From assembly GCF_002837135.1 (NCBI RefSeq), contig NZ_NWBQ01000011.1:1-64000 (forward strand): 64,000 nucleotides of DNA. The letters run 5' to 3'. Of this stretch, positions 43,849-54,600 are shown piece by piece. Each line of letters starts with the position of its first letter. The stretch's first letter is position 1. This DNA comes from Macromonas bipunctata (GTDB taxonomy: Bacteria > Pseudomonadota > Gammaproteobacteria > Burkholderiales > Burkholderiaceae_C). The notes under the pieces were generated by a model. It was not told where the DNA came from and ran no database searches. It was given only the letters and a program-made list of their open reading frames with translations. Made by a program: the position numbers and the translations under genes.

Positions 43849-45282
43849 TCAAAGCAGCCGCACCTTCACGCTGCGGCCCTTGATACGCCCGGTGGCCAAC
43901 TTGGCCTCGGCCTGCTTGGCAATGGCGCGATCCACCGCCACGTAGGTGGAAAACTCGTTGATGTTGATCTTGCCAATCTGCTCCTTGGCAAAACCGGCCT
44001 CACCGGTCAAAGCACCCAGCACATCGCCGGCGCGGATTTTTTCCTTGCGGCCGCCCAGAATCTGCAGCGTCGCCATCGGCGGGCGCAACGGGCCGCCTGC
44101 CGCCGGGGTCAAGCTGGCCAACGGTTGCCACGTGGATTCACGCCCCTGCAACTGCTCAATGCGGCCCACGCTGCCCATTTCGTCCAGACTGGCCAGCGTC
44201 AGGGCCAAGCCTTCGGCGTCACCGCGCCCGGTGCGGCCTATGCGGTGGACGTGGACCTCCGGGTCGGGTGTCACGTCCACGTTGATGACGCACGCCAGTT
44301 GCGCGATGTCGATGCCGCGTGCGGCCACATCGGTGGCCACCAGCACCGAACAGCTGCGGTTGGCAAACTGCACCAGCACCTGATCGCGCTCGCGCTGCTC
44401 CAGCTCGCCGTACAGCGCCAGCGCACTGAAGCCTTGCGCTTGCAGCACCGCCACCACGTCGCGGCACTGCTGCTTGGTGTTGCAAAACGCCAGCGTTGAT
44501 TCGGGCCGGAAGTGGTTCAGCAGCAGCGACACCGCGTGCAGGCGTTCGCTGTCTTTCACCTCGTAAAACACCTGCCGGATCTTGTGGCCGCTGTGCTGCG
44601 CCTGCACCTTCACCGTTTGCGGCCCGCGCATGAACTGCGCCGCCAGCTGGGCAATGCCATCGGGGTAAGTGGCTGAGAACAACAAGGTCTGGCGTTGTGC
44701 CGGGCAACGCTTCGCCACTTGGGCGATGTCCTCGAAGAACCCCATGTCCAGCATGCGGTCGGCCTCGTCCAGCACCAGCGTTTGCACCGCGTCCAGGCTA
44801 AGGGAGCCGCGCTCCAGATGGTCCAGAATCCGCCCCGGTGTGCCCACCACCACGTGCGTGCCGTGTTCCAGGCTCAAGGTCTGGCCGCGCAAGGCCACGC
44901 CACCGCACAGCGTCACCACCTTGATGTTGCCCACCGCGCGCGCCAGGCGGCGGATTTCCAGCGTCACCTGGTCGGCCAGCTCCCGCGTAGGGCACAACAC
45001 CAGCGCCTGCGCCTGCCAACGCGCCGGGTCGAGCTTTTGCACCAGCGGCAGGCCAAACGCCACCGTCTTGCCGCTGCCCGTGCTGGCTTGGGCGATCACA
45101 TCACGCCCAGCCAACGTCAGCGGCAAACTGGCGGCCTGGATCGGTGTCATGGTGGTGTAGCCCAATTGGGCCAGGTTGGCCAAGGCGGCCTCGGGCAAGT
45201 TCAGGCCAGCAAAAGACGGGCCAGCGGTGGCGGCGGTCAACACAGGGGCGGCGGGGGCAACAGAAGGCGAAGGGATATTCAT
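43849..45282 (-). CDS. dbpA: ATP-dependent RNA helicase DbpA
   Basis: This 477-residue DEAD-box helicase has the Q motif region (YTTMTPIQAASLPLTL), ASTGSGKT, PTRELA, VLDEADRML, SAT and HRIGRTGRG. The C-terminal RNA-binding domain (KIRAGDVLGALTGEAGF...INEFSTYVAVDR) is the DbpA type, which binds 23S rRNA hairpin 92 during large-subunit assembly. Length is normal. Confidence 0.93.
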   Translation of the reverse strand: MNIPSPSVAPAAPVLTAATAGPSFAGLNLPEAALANLAQLGYTTMTPIQAASLPLTLAGRDVIAQASTGSGKTVAFGLPLVQKLDPARWQAQALVLCPTRELADQVTLEIRRLARAVGNIKVVTLCGGVALRGQTLSLEHGTHVVVGTPGRILDHLERGSLSLDAVQTLVLDEADRMLDMGFFEDIAQVAKRCPAQRQTLLFSATYPDGIAQLAAQFMRGPQTVKVQAQHSGHKIRQVFYEVKDSERLHAVSLLLNHFRPESTLAFCNTKQQCRDVVAVLQAQGFSALALYGELEQRERDQVLVQFANRSCSVLVATDVAARGIDIAQLACVINVDVTPDPEVHVHRIGRTGRGDAEGLALTLASLDEMGSVGRIEQLQGRESTWQPLASLTPAAGGPLRPPMATLQILGGRKEKIRAGDVLGALTGEAGFAKEQIGKININEFSTYVAVDRAIAKQAEAKLATGRIKGRSVKVRLL

Positions 45283-45455
45283 CGGGTGATTATCGTTGGC
45301 GTGGCAGCCGCGCCATCAGGGTAAACGCCAGATAGCCGTTTGGCGCCCAGCCTCGCACAATGGCACATCAGACCCGCCCGCGCCAGCGCACACGCCACGG
45401 CCAAGGGTGGGCGCATCTTGCCGCCGCCGTGCCCGACAACCGAGGAGTAAATGCC

Positions 45456-46553
45456 ATGAGTACCCTGATGAGAGCCGCCGTGTTTGTGGAACCGGGCCGC
45501 ATTGAGCTGGCCGACAAGCCCATCCCCAACGTCGGGCCCAACGATGCGCTGATCCGCATCACCACCACCACCATCTGCGGCACCGACGTCCACATCCTCA
45601 AGGGCGAGTACCCCGTGGCCAAGGGCCTGACCGTCGGCCACGAACCCGTGGGCGTGATCGAAAAACTCGGCAGCGCCGTGGTGGGCTACACCGAAGGCCA
45701 GCGCGTGATTGCCGGGGCCATATGCCCCAACTTCAACTCCTATGCCGCGCAAGATGGCGCACCGTCGCAGGACGGCAGCTATCTGATTCCGCAAGGCCTG
45801 TGCGGCTGCCACGGCTACAAGGCCACCGCCGGCTGGCGCTTTGGCAACCTCATCGACGGCACGCAGGCCGAGTACGTGCTGGTGCCCGATGCCCAGGCCA
45901 ACCTCGCCCCTATCCCCGACGGCCTGACCGACGAGCAGGTGCTGATGTGCCCCGACATCATGTCCACCGGCTTCAAGGGCGCCGAAAACGCCAACATCAA
46001 AATCGGCGACACCGTGGTGGTGTTTGCCCAAGGCCCCATTGGCCTGTGCGCCACCGCTGGCGCGCGCCTGCTGGGGGCCACCACCATCATCACCGTCGAC
46101 GGCAACGACCACCGCCTGGGCATCTCGCAAAAAATGGGGGCCGACATCACGCTCAACTTCAACCAGTGCGACGTGGTGGACGAGATCATGAAACTCACCG
46201 GCGGGCGCGGTGCGGACTCGTCGATCGAAGCGCTGGGCACGCAAACCACCTTCGAGGCGGCGCTGCGCGTGCTCAAGCCCGGCGGCACGCTATCGAGCCT
46301 GGGCGTGTACTCGTCCGACCTCAAGATCCCGATGTCGGCGTTTGCGGCGGGCCTGGGCGACCACCAGATCCGCACCGCGCTGTGCCCCGGTGGCAAGGAG
46401 CGCATGCGCCGCCTGATGAACGTGGTGGCCTCCAGCCGGGTGGACTTGGGCCTGCTGGTGACGCACCAGTACGCGCTGGACGACATCGTGGCCGCCTACG
46501 ACCTGTTCTCGCACCAGCGCGACGGCGTGCTCAAGGTGGCCATCAAACCCTGA
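45456..46553 (+). CDS. Zinc-dependent alcohol dehydrogenase (isopropanol-dehydrogenase-like)
   Basis: This 365-residue medium-chain dehydrogenase has the catalytic zinc ligands in TTICGTDVHI (Cys) and VGHEPVG (His-Glu), with CPDIMSTGF carrying a possible third ligand. The nucleotide loop is VVFAQGPIGLCATAG. The usual four-Cys structural zinc lobe is replaced by a longer loop (CPNFNSYAAQDG). This suits the secondary-alcohol dehydrogenase group. It starts at ATG 45456 with GAGGAG upstream and is followed 98 bases later by the formaldehyde dehydrogenase gene. Substrate unknown. Confidence 0.87.
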   Translation: MSTLMRAAVFVEPGRIELADKPIPNVGPNDALIRITTTTICGTDVHILKGEYPVAKGLTVGHEPVGVIEKLGSAVVGYTEGQRVIAGAICPNFNSYAAQDGAPSQDGSYLIPQGLCGCHGYKATAGWRFGNLIDGTQAEYVLVPDAQANLAPIPDGLTDEQVLMCPDIMSTGFKGAENANIKIGDTVVVFAQGPIGLCATAGARLLGATTIITVDGNDHRLGISQKMGADITLNFNQCDVVDEIMKLTGGRGADSSIEALGTQTTFEAALRVLKPGGTLSSLGVYSSDLKIPMSAFAAGLGDHQIRTALCPGGKERMRRLMNVVASSRVDLGLLVTHQYALDDIVAAYDLFSHQRDGVLKVAIKP

Positions 46554-46651
46554 AAAACGGGCGTCGGGGCCACGGCCAGCGGCGCGTGCGCGGTGTTTGT
46601 AAACTAGCGGCCACAACCTTTTCCTCCGTTCAACCGCAAAGGACACCCCTC

Positions 46652-47770
<1,119 letters not shown>

Positions 47771-47803
47771 CCCTTCAGCCGCAGCGCTACGGCGACACCA
47801 CGG

Positions 47804-48643
47804 TTACACATCCACCTTCTTGACGTACGCCAGCGCCACCCGGGGCGCGGCGTGCAGCAGGGCGGAGATCTGGTCGATGTCGTTGGCCAGCAGCGGGGAC
47901 TCCCAGTCGCGCGTGGTGTGACGCGCCAGCCGCGCGGCCAGCACCACACTTTGCACCTTGGCGCTGGCCTCCATTTGCTGCGGGTTGCTCAGGCGCGCCC
48001 ACAGGGGCGGCAAGCGCCAGCGTTGCAGCAGGGCCTGGCGCAACGCGTCCAGCTCCACGTTCAGCACCTGGCGCTGGGCCGCTGCGCGGCGCAAGGTGGG
48101 GTCGGCCTGGCGGGCGGCGGCCAGGCGCAGCATCAGCGCCGGGGCGTGGTACCACATCAGCATCTCGGTCACGTCCTGCAGGCGTGCCAGCAGCGCCAGC
48201 AGCGACGCGTCGGGGTCGGCGCGGTGTACCGCAAACGCCAGCGCAAAGCGGCCCGCCCGCTCGCTGCGCCGGTGCAGCGCGGCCAGTGCCTCCAGTGCGG
48301 CGGGCTGGTCCTGCAGCCAGACCTGCAGCGTCATCTGCGGCCCGAAGTGGGCAAAGAACGGCGAGATGCCGCTCATCACCAGCGCACCCAGCACCGAATC
48401 GGGCAGCTCGGCGTCGTCATCGCCCCAGCGCCGCCAACGGGTGGCCAGATCGGCCATGAACTTGAGCGTCAGCAGCGGGTCGGCCTCGATCACCGCCGCC
48501 AGCTGCGATGGCGCCACCTGCTCCTCGGCCTCGCGCAAGGCCTCCAGCGCGGTGGCAGTGGTGTCCCACACGGGCATGTCGGCGGGCTTGAAATGGCGCA
48601 CCCAAGCGTCCAGATCCCGCAACGGTTGCTCCAGTCCTGCCAT
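47804..48643 (-). CDS. HDOD-domain protein
   Basis: This 279-residue protein looks like an HDOD-type regulator: a helical fold with AAVIEADPLLTLKFMADLATRW and LVMSGISPFFAHFG matching the start of the domain, and no HD metal residues. HDOD proteins take part in signalling or stress responses, but their partners are unclear. I start at ATG 48643 with AGGAG nine bases upstream; an open frame continues upstream but is antisense to tyrS. It ends 34 bases from the frmA stop on the other strand. Confidence 0.75.
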   Translation of the reverse strand: MAGLEQPLRDLDAWVRHFKPADMPVWDTTATALEALREAEEQVAPSQLAAVIEADPLLTLKFMADLATRWRRWGDDDAELPDSVLGALVMSGISPFFAHFGPQMTLQVWLQDQPAALEALAALHRRSERAGRFALAFAVHRADPDASLLALLARLQDVTEMLMWYHAPALMLRLAAARQADPTLRRAAAQRQVLNVELDALRQALLQRWRLPPLWARLSNPQQMEASAKVQSVVLAARLARHTTRDWESPLLANDIDQISALLHAAPRVALAYVKKVDV

Positions 48644-48723
48644 GTGTGCGTGCTCCTGTCTGCGGGTGGTGGTGGCGTTGCTTTCATTATGCGCGCCCCA
48701 CCACGCCCTGCGGCCGACGGGCC

Positions 48724-49977
48724 TTACGCAAGCGTCACGCGGGCAAACTTGCGCTTGCCCACCTGCACCACATAGGTGCCCGCATCCAGCTTCAGGCCGC
48801 GGTCGCTCACCACCGCGCCGTCCACGCGCACACCGCCGCCGTCGATCAGGCGGTTGGCCTCGCTGGTCGAGGGTGCCAGATTGGCCTGCTTGAGCAACGC
48901 CCCGATGCCCAGCGGCGCGCCCGCCAGCGCCACCTCGGGAATCTCGTCGGGCACACCGCCCTTGCTGCGGTTGATAAAGTCCTGCTCCGCCGCGTCCGCC
49001 GCCGCCGCGCTGTGGAAGCGCGCCGTGATCTCCTTGGCCAGTGCCACCTTGGCGTCCTTGGGGTTGGCACCCTGGGCGATAGCGGTTTTGAGCGCCGCGA
49101 TCTCGGCCTCGCTTCTGAAGCTCAACAGCGTGTACCAGTCCCACATCAGCGTGTCGCTGATCGACAGCACCTTGGCAAACATGGTGTTGGCATCTTCGGT
49201 AATGCCAATGTAGTTGTTCTTGGATTTGGACATCTTGTCCACCCCGTCCAGCCCCACCAGCAGCGGCATGGTCAGAATGCACTGCGGCTCCTGGCCGTAC
49301 TCCTGCTGCAGGTGGCGGCCCATCAGCAGGTTGAACTTCTGGTCGGTGCCGCCCAGCTCCAGATCACTCTTCAAGGCCACCGAGTCGTAGCCCTGCATCA
49401 GCGGGTACAGGAACTCGTGCACGCTGATGGAGGTACCGGCGCTAAAGCGTTGGTGGAAATCGTTGCGCTCCATCATGCGCGCCACCGTGTACTTGGCCGC
49501 CAGCTGGATCATGCCCACCGAACCCAGCGGCTCGCACCACTCGCTGTTGTAGCGGATCTCGGTCTTGGCCGGGTCCAGCACCAGGCTGGCCTGCTTGTAG
49601 TAGGTCTCGGCGTTGGCCTTGATCTGCTCCGGTGTCAGTGGCGGGCGCGTGCTGTTGCGGCCCGACGGGTCACCGATCAGGGTGGTGAAGTCGCCAATCA
49701 GGAAGATGACGGTGTGGCCCAAGTCCTGCAGCTGGCGCATCTTGTTGAGCACCACCGTGTGGCCGATGTGGATGTCGGGCGCGGTCGGGTCCAGCCCCAG
49801 CTTGATGCGCAGCGGCACGCCGCTGGCCTCGCTTTTTTGCAGTTTCTTGACCCAGTCGGCTTCGGGAATCAGCTCCTCGCAGCCGCGCCGCGTCACGGCG
49901 AGCGCGTGCTGCACCGCATCGGACAACACCGGCGCGGGCGAGGAAGAACAGGAGGAGAGAGCAGGTGTGTGGTTCAT
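48724..49977 (-). CDS. tyrS: Tyrosyl-tRNA synthetase
   Basis: This 417-residue class I synthetase charges tRNA-Tyr. The HIGH motif is literally HIGH ([14 protein letters not shown]) and KMSKS is [11 protein letters not shown]. The C-terminal S4 RNA-binding domain is present ([20 protein letters not shown]). I start at ATG 49977. It is divergent from the M23 peptidase gene, with 219 bases between. Confidence 0.95.
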   Translation of the reverse strand: MNHTPALSSCSSSPAPVLSDAVQHALAVTRRGCEELIPEADWVKKLQKSEASGVPLRIKLGLDPTAPDIHIGHTVVLNKMRQLQDLGHTVIFLIGDFTTLIGDPSGRNSTRPPLTPEQIKANAETYYKQASLVLDPAKTEIRYNSEWCEPLGSVGMIQLAAKYTVARMMERNDFHQRFSAGTSISVHEFLYPLMQGYDSVALKSDLELGGTDQKFNLLMGRHLQQEYGQEPQCILTMPLLVGLDGVDKMSKSKNNYIGITEDANTMFAKVLSISDTLMWDWYTLLSFRSEAEIAALKTAIAQGANPKDAKVALAKEITARFHSAAAADAAEQDFINRSKGGVPDEIPEVALAGAPLGIGALLKQANLAPSTSEANRLIDGGGVRVDGAVVSDRGLKLDAGTYVVQVGKRKFARVTLA

Positions 49978-50196
49978 GGGACGGCAGGACAAACAGGTGC
50001 AGTGCCCGGACAATCGGGCTATACTGGTGCGCTATCTTGGCTTGTCATTCTAGTGGGCGCCACGGTCTTGCACCGACCGGCACCCGGCAAATGCCCCCTT
50101 TCCCGGCGACTGCGTGGCCTTGCGTGCCAGCCCTCGCCCTGAGGCCAGCGGCCCTGCAACCCCGGTTGCGTGGGGTAACTGGCCCACGCACAACCT

Positions 50197-51536
50197 ATGA
50201 ACACACTCCTTCAAGAACTGGCCCGCCTGTTCCAGCACTACCCCAAACGCTTCATGGGCGGTCTGGGCGTGCTGCTGCTGGGCACCGGCGTCACCGCTTT
50301 TGGCGTGGCCCCGTTGAGCCCCACGGCCAGCACCCCCCGGTGGTGGTGCAAAACTTCGTCGAGCCTGTGCAACCTGCGCTGACCACCCCGCAACACAGCC
50401 CCGAGGCCGGCACCCCGTTCGTGCTGTTCCAGAGCGACGTGACGCGCCGCGACGACACCGTGCACAGCCTGCTGCGCCGCCTGGGCGTGCAGGACAGCGC
50501 CGCCGCCGCCTTTTTGCGCCAGGACGCCCACGCGCGCCAGCTGCTGCAAGGCCAGTCGCGCAAGCTCGTCAGCGCCGAAACCGACGACCAGCGCCAGCTG
50601 GTGCGCCTGACCGCGCGCTGGCTGCCCGACGAACGCGCCGAGCACTACAACCGCCTGGTGGTGGAAAAACACCCCGCGCTGGGCTGGCACAGCTACACCG
50701 AGGAAGCCCCGCTGACGCGCTCCACGCGCCTGAGCAGCGGCACCATCCGCCACTCGCTGTTTGCCGCCACCGACGCCGCACGCCTGCCCGACGAGATTGC
50801 GGCCCAGCTGGCCGACCTGTTTGGCTCGCAGATCGACTTCCGCCGCGACCTGCAACCGGGCGATCGCTTCAGCGTGGTGTACGAGACTCTGGAAGCCGAT
50901 GGCGAAGTGCTGCAGTTTGGCCGCCTGCTGGCGGCCGAATTCATCAACCAGGGCCAGGTACACCAGAAACTGTGGTTCGAGGAACCCGGCCAGAAAGGCG
51001 CCTACTACGGCGCAGACGGCCAGAGCAACCGCAGCGCCTTCCTGGCCTCGCCGCTGGAGTTCTCGCGCATGAGCAGCGGCTACGGCATGCGCTTCCATCC
51101 CATCTCGGGCCGCCTCAAGGCCCACCTGGGCGTGGACTACGCCGCCCCCACCGGCACCCCGGTGCGCAGCGTGGCCGAAGGCACCGTCGCCTTTGCCGGC
51201 TGGAAGAACGGCTACGGCAACGTGATCGAGGTCGAGCACACCGAGCGCAAGAGCACCGTGTACGCCCACCTCAGCCGCATCGACGTGCGCAGCGGCCAGC
51301 GCGTAGGCCAGTCCGACCGCATCGGGCTGGTGGGTTCCACCGGCGCCTCCACCGGCCCGCACCTGCACTTTGAATACAAGATTGCGGGCCAGCACCAGGA
51401 TCCGCTCAACATTGCCCGCGACGGCGGTGGCCAGTCCATGACCGTGGCCGCGCGCCAGGAGTTCGAGCAAGTGGCCCAGGCCATGCGCCGGCAACTCGAC
51501 ATCGCCGCCACCGTGGTGCAGGCCAGCGCCGACTAA
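50197..51536 (+). CDS. M23 peptidase (MepM-like), frame broken at a C-tract
   Basis: This murein DD-endopeptidase homolog of about 446 residues needs a frame change. The start (MNTLLQELARLFQHYPKRF with a hydrophobic anchor) is in one frame until a run of six C at 50333-50338. The rest (VVVQNFVEPVQPAL to the end) continues in another frame; one extra C restores the whole. Later parts are intact: RRDDTVHSLLRRLGV in the N-terminal periplasmic domain, YGMRFHPISG, HLGVDYAAP with a zinc His and Asp, and GPHLHFEYK. Cause: sequencing error, true mutation or slippage. It lies just upstream of anmK, another cell-wall gene. Confidence 0.85.
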
Positions 51537-51545
51537 AGCCAGCCG

Positions 51546-52670
51546 ATGGCACCCGCGTCGGGCCACTGCATCGGGCTGATGTCCGGCACCTCGCTCGACG
51601 GGGTGGATGGCGTGCTGGCCGATTTTTCTGGCACGCAGCCGCGCGTACTGGCCAGCCACTTCGTGCCCATGCCAGATGATTTGCGCGCCGAGCTGCTGGC
51701 CCTCAACACCCCCGGCCACAACGAACTGCACCGCGCCAGCGCCGCCGCGCAGCAACTGGTGGCACTGTACACCGACGCCGTGCACGCCCTGCTGCAACGC
51801 AGCGGCCTGCCCGCCAGCGCCATTGCCGCCATCGGCGCGCACGGCCAGACGGTGCGGCACCAGCCGCCACCCGCTGTGCCAGCCTACACGCTGCAACTCA
51901 ACCAGCCTGCGCTGCTGGCCGAAGCCACCGGCATCACCGTGGTGGCGGACTTCCGCAGCCGCGACGTGGCCGCGGGCGGCCAGGGCGCACCGCTGGTGCC
52001 CGCGTTCCACCAGCACGTCTTTGGCCAGCCGGGCCGCGCGCTGGCGGTGGTCAACATCGGCGGCATTGCCAACGCCAGCGCCCTGCCCGGCGATGGCCGC
52101 GTGCTGGGTCTGGACACCGGCCCCGGCAACGTGCTGCTGGACTTGTGGTGCGCGCGCCATACCGGCCAGCCCTACGACGCCGATGGCGCCTGGGGCACCC
52201 AGGGCCACGCCAACCCCGCCCTGCTGCAACAGCTGCTGTCCGATGCCTACTTCAGCCGCAGCGGCACCAAGAGCACCGGGCGCGACCTGTTCCACGCCGA
52301 CTGGCTGGCACAGCACCTGCGCGGCTTTGAGCACCTGCGCGCCGTGGACGTGCAAGCCACGCTGGTGCAGCTCACCGCGCACAGCATCGCACAAGGCCTG
52401 CGCCAATTGCCGTGGCAGGCCGATGCGGTACAAGACGTCTGGATATGCGGCGGTGGCGCCTGCAACGCCGCCCTGATGGCTGCGCTGCAACAGCAGTTGC
52501 CGCAGGCACACGTGCGCCCGACCAGCGACGCTGGCTGGCCAGTCTCGTGGGTGGAAGCGGCCGCGTTTGCGTGGCTGGCACGGCAAACCCTGCTGGGCCT
52601 GCCCGGCAACGAACCCCAAGTCACCGGCGCACGCGGGCGGCGCGTGCTGGGTGCCATCTACCCCGCCTGA
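51546..52670 (+). CDS. anmK: Anhydro-N-acetylmuramic acid kinase
   Basis: This 374-residue ATPase converts 1,6-anhydro-MurNAc, released by lytic transglycosylases such as Slt, to MurNAc-6-phosphate. The N-terminal GLMSGTSLDGVDGVLADF phosphate loop and GLDTGPGNVLLDLW are family hallmarks. It starts nine bases after the M23 gene stop, suggesting an operon for wall turnover and recycling. Confidence 0.94.
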   Translation: MAPASGHCIGLMSGTSLDGVDGVLADFSGTQPRVLASHFVPMPDDLRAELLALNTPGHNELHRASAAAQQLVALYTDAVHALLQRSGLPASAIAAIGAHGQTVRHQPPPAVPAYTLQLNQPALLAEATGITVVADFRSRDVAAGGQGAPLVPAFHQHVFGQPGRALAVVNIGGIANASALPGDGRVLGLDTGPGNVLLDLWCARHTGQPYDADGAWGTQGHANPALLQQLLSDAYFSRSGTKSTGRDLFHADWLAQHLRGFEHLRAVDVQATLVQLTAHSIAQGLRQLPWQADAVQDVWICGGGACNAALMAALQQQLPQAHVRPTSDAGWPVSWVEAAAFAWLARQTLLGLPGNEPQVTGARGRRVLGAIYPA

Positions 52671-52694
52671 CGCTGGCGGGGCCGCTTTTTCAGC

Positions 52695-53072
52695 TTAAAC
52701 GCTGAAGCTGGAGCCACAACCGCAGGTGGTGGTGGCGTTGGGGTTCTTGATGACGAACTGCGCGCCTTGCAGGTCTTCCTTGTAGTCGATCTCGGCGCCC
52801 ACCAAGTACTGGTAGCTCATGGCGTCGATCAGCAGCGAGACACCGTTCTTGCTCATCACGGTGTCGTCCTCGTTCTGGATCTCGTCGAACGTGAAACCGT
52901 ACTGGAAACCCGAGCAGCCGCCGCCCTGCACGAACACGCGCAGTTTCAAATCCGGATTGCCTTCCTCGGCGATCAGGTCGGCCACCTTGGCGGCCGCGCT
53001 GTCGGTGAACACCAGCGGCGCGGGCATGTCGGTTTCAACGTCTTGGGCAACTTCAGCGGCAACGGCACTCAT
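52695..53072 (-). CDS. erpA: Iron-sulfur cluster insertion protein ErpA
   Basis: This 125-residue A-type carrier delivers [4Fe-4S] clusters to target enzymes. The three conserved cysteines are in [11 protein letters not shown] and TTCGCGSSF. It lies after the rpsI terminator on the same strand and is convergent with anmK. Confidence 0.94.
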   Translation of the reverse strand: MSAVAAEVAQDVETDMPAPLVFTDSAAAKVADLIAEEGNPDLKLRVFVQGGGCSGFQYGFTFDEIQNEDDTVMSKNGVSLLIDAMSYQYLVGAEIDYKEDLQGAQFVIKNPNATTTCGCGSSFSV

Positions 53073-53200
53073 GGGGCAACCTTGTGGAAAACAAAAAAGG
53101 GAAAAGAAGCGGAATAGTAAACCAAAACAGTCGGGAATGCAGCCCTGGGGTCTTGCGGCCTGTGGATACGGCCCAAGTTTGGCCTACGCGCCGGACAAAC

Positions 53201-53234
53201 AAAAACCGCCCGCAGCACAAGGCCGGGGGCGGCG
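53201..53234 (-). terminator. Rho-independent terminator of rplM-rpsI
   Basis: On the minus strand CCGCCC (53232-53227) pairs with GGGCGG (53211-53206) around a GC-rich loop and is followed by TTTTTG. It sits 48 bases past the rpsI stop codon and separates the ribosomal genes from erpA. Confidence 0.72.
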
Positions 53235-53281
53235 TTTTGGCGGGGGCAGCCCAACAGGCACCCCGGCAGCGCAACAGCGAA

Positions 53282-53674
53282 TTAACGCTTGCTGAACTGC
53301 TTGGCGCGGCGTGCGGAACGCAGACCGACCTTCTTACGCTCGACCTCACGCGCATCGCGGGTCACGAAACCAGCTTGCGACAGTGCGGGCTTGAGCGACG
53401 CATCGTAGTCGATCAGGGCGCGGGTGATGCCGTGGCGCAGGGCGCCGGCCTGACCGGATTCGCCACCACCATGCACGTTGACCTGGATGTCAAACGCTTC
53501 GGTGTTTTCGGTCAGCACCAGCGGCTGCTTGGCAATCATGATCGAGGTCTGACGGCCGAAGAACGATTCGATGTCCTTGCCGTTGACCGTGATCTTGCCG
53601 GAGCCTTTTTTCAGAAACACGCGGGCGACGCTGGATTTGCGACGGCCGGTGCCATTGTTCCATTCACCAATCAT
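53282..53674 (-). CDS. rpsI: 30S ribosomal protein S9
   Basis: This 130-residue protein has the typical S9 start ([18 protein letters not shown]), central [21 protein letters not shown] and the basic C-terminal [17 protein letters not shown], whose tail reaches the P-site tRNA. It follows rplM by nine bases in the conserved rplM-rpsI operon. Confidence 0.97.
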   Translation of the reverse strand: MIGEWNNGTGRRKSSVARVFLKKGSGKITVNGKDIESFFGRQTSIMIAKQPLVLTENTEAFDIQVNVHGGGESGQAGALRHGITRALIDYDASLKPALSQAGFVTRDAREVERKKVGLRSARRAKQFSKR

Positions 53675-53683
53675 GGCGGCTCC

Positions 53684-54118
53684 TTAGATGTCCAACACTT
53701 TGGGTTGCTGGGCGGTGTGCGGGTGCTCGGCACCACCGTACACCTTGAGCTTCTTGATCATGGCGTAGCCCAGGGGACCCTTGGGCAGCATGCCTTTGAC
53801 CGCTTTTTCCAGCGCACGGCCAGGGTGCTTGGCTTGCAGGTCGCGGAAGTTGGTGCCGTAGATACCGCCCGGGAAGCCCGAGTGACGGTAATACATCTTG
53901 TCCAGGGACTTGGTGCCCGTGACCTTGATCTTGGCGGCGTTGACGATGACGATGAAGTCACCGGTATCAACGTGAGGGGTGTAAATGGCTTTGTGTTTAC
54001 CACGCAGACGGCGTGCCACTTCGCTGGCGACACGTCCGAGCACCTTATCGGTGGCGTCAACAACAAACCACTCGTGCACCACCTCAGCGGGCTTGGCGCT
54101 GACGGTTGTTTTTTGCAT
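53684..54118 (-). CDS. rplM: 50S ribosomal protein L13
   Basis: This 144-residue protein has the L13 signature [25 protein letters not shown] and the conserved [23 protein letters not shown] near the C-terminus. It is the first gene of the rplM-rpsI operon. A leader of about 120 bases separates it from a promoter at 54244-54273. Confidence 0.97.
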   Translation of the reverse strand: MQKTTVSAKPAEVVHEWFVVDATDKVLGRVASEVARRLRGKHKAIYTPHVDTGDFIVIVNAAKIKVTGTKSLDKMYYRHSGFPGGIYGTNFRDLQAKHPGRALEKAVKGMLPKGPLGYAMIKKLKVYGGAEHPHTAQQPKVLDI

Positions 54119-54243
54119 GAGATTGCTCTTGAGGAAAGAGGGTTTGGCAGGCTCTTTTCCACGGTCGGTGCTTCTCTGAAGGAAGCCTCTTAGGTGGGGA
54201 TGAACTTCGCCGCGGAGCCCAGAAAATCGCTGCGAAGCCGACG

Positions 54244-54273
54244 ATTATATGAAGAAAGCACCCAGCCGTGCAA
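54244..54273 (-). promoter_or_regulatory. Promoter of rplM-rpsI
   Basis: On the minus strand TTGCAC (54273-54268) and a perfect TATAAT (54249-54244) are spaced 18 bases. Transcription would start near 54237, giving a leader of roughly 120 bases that could carry ribosomal-protein autoregulation; I could not fold it with confidence. Confidence 0.6.
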
Positions 54274-54293
54274 ACGCTTTTTGGCAGGTGGCG

Positions 54294-54497
54294 TCAGGCC
54301 ATGACGTTGAGCTGGGTGCCCAGCGTGCCCTCGCTGGCCAGCGGCAGCGGGCCGGGCAGGGTCTGCAGCAGGTTGGCGGCCTGCACCTTCTCCATGTCTT
54401 GCGACATCTTGATCATGTTGACCTGCGCGTCCTGGTTGGCACGTGCTTGCTGCATCTGCATGACACCGGTGGCAGCGGCGGTAACGGACATGTCCAT
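54294..54497 (-). CDS. YjfB-family putative motility protein
   Basis: This 67-residue protein matches the YjfB/putative-motility family: a helical N-terminus (ATGVMQMQQARANQDAQVNMIKMSQDME) and a C-terminal LLQTLPGP followed by GTLGTQLNVMA. Members are often found in flagellated bacteria; a direct role is not established. An in-frame ATG lies further upstream of its reading, but position 54497 is preceded by AAGGAG. Confidence 0.72.
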   Translation of the reverse strand: MDMSVTAAATGVMQMQQARANQDAQVNMIKMSQDMEKVQAANLLQTLPGPLPLASEGTLGTQLNVMA

Positions 54498-54600
54498 GGT
54501 TCAACTCCTTGAGAACGTGGTAGATGCTTCATTATGGAGCGCCCACCGCGTGCTGGCAAGCCACGGCGACAGGCGGCCCCCGGCGGTGTACCATGCGCGC

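Noticed and set aside
48644-49282. Extension of the HDOD protein upstream by about 210 residues.
   Set aside because: The extension overlaps tyrS out of frame and is not protein-like; AGGAG and ATG at 48643 fit better.
50238-52619. A long minus-strand open frame of about 790 codons opposite the M23 peptidase and anmK.
   Set aside because: Shadow of two conserved plus-strand genes; no recognisable motif and biased composition.
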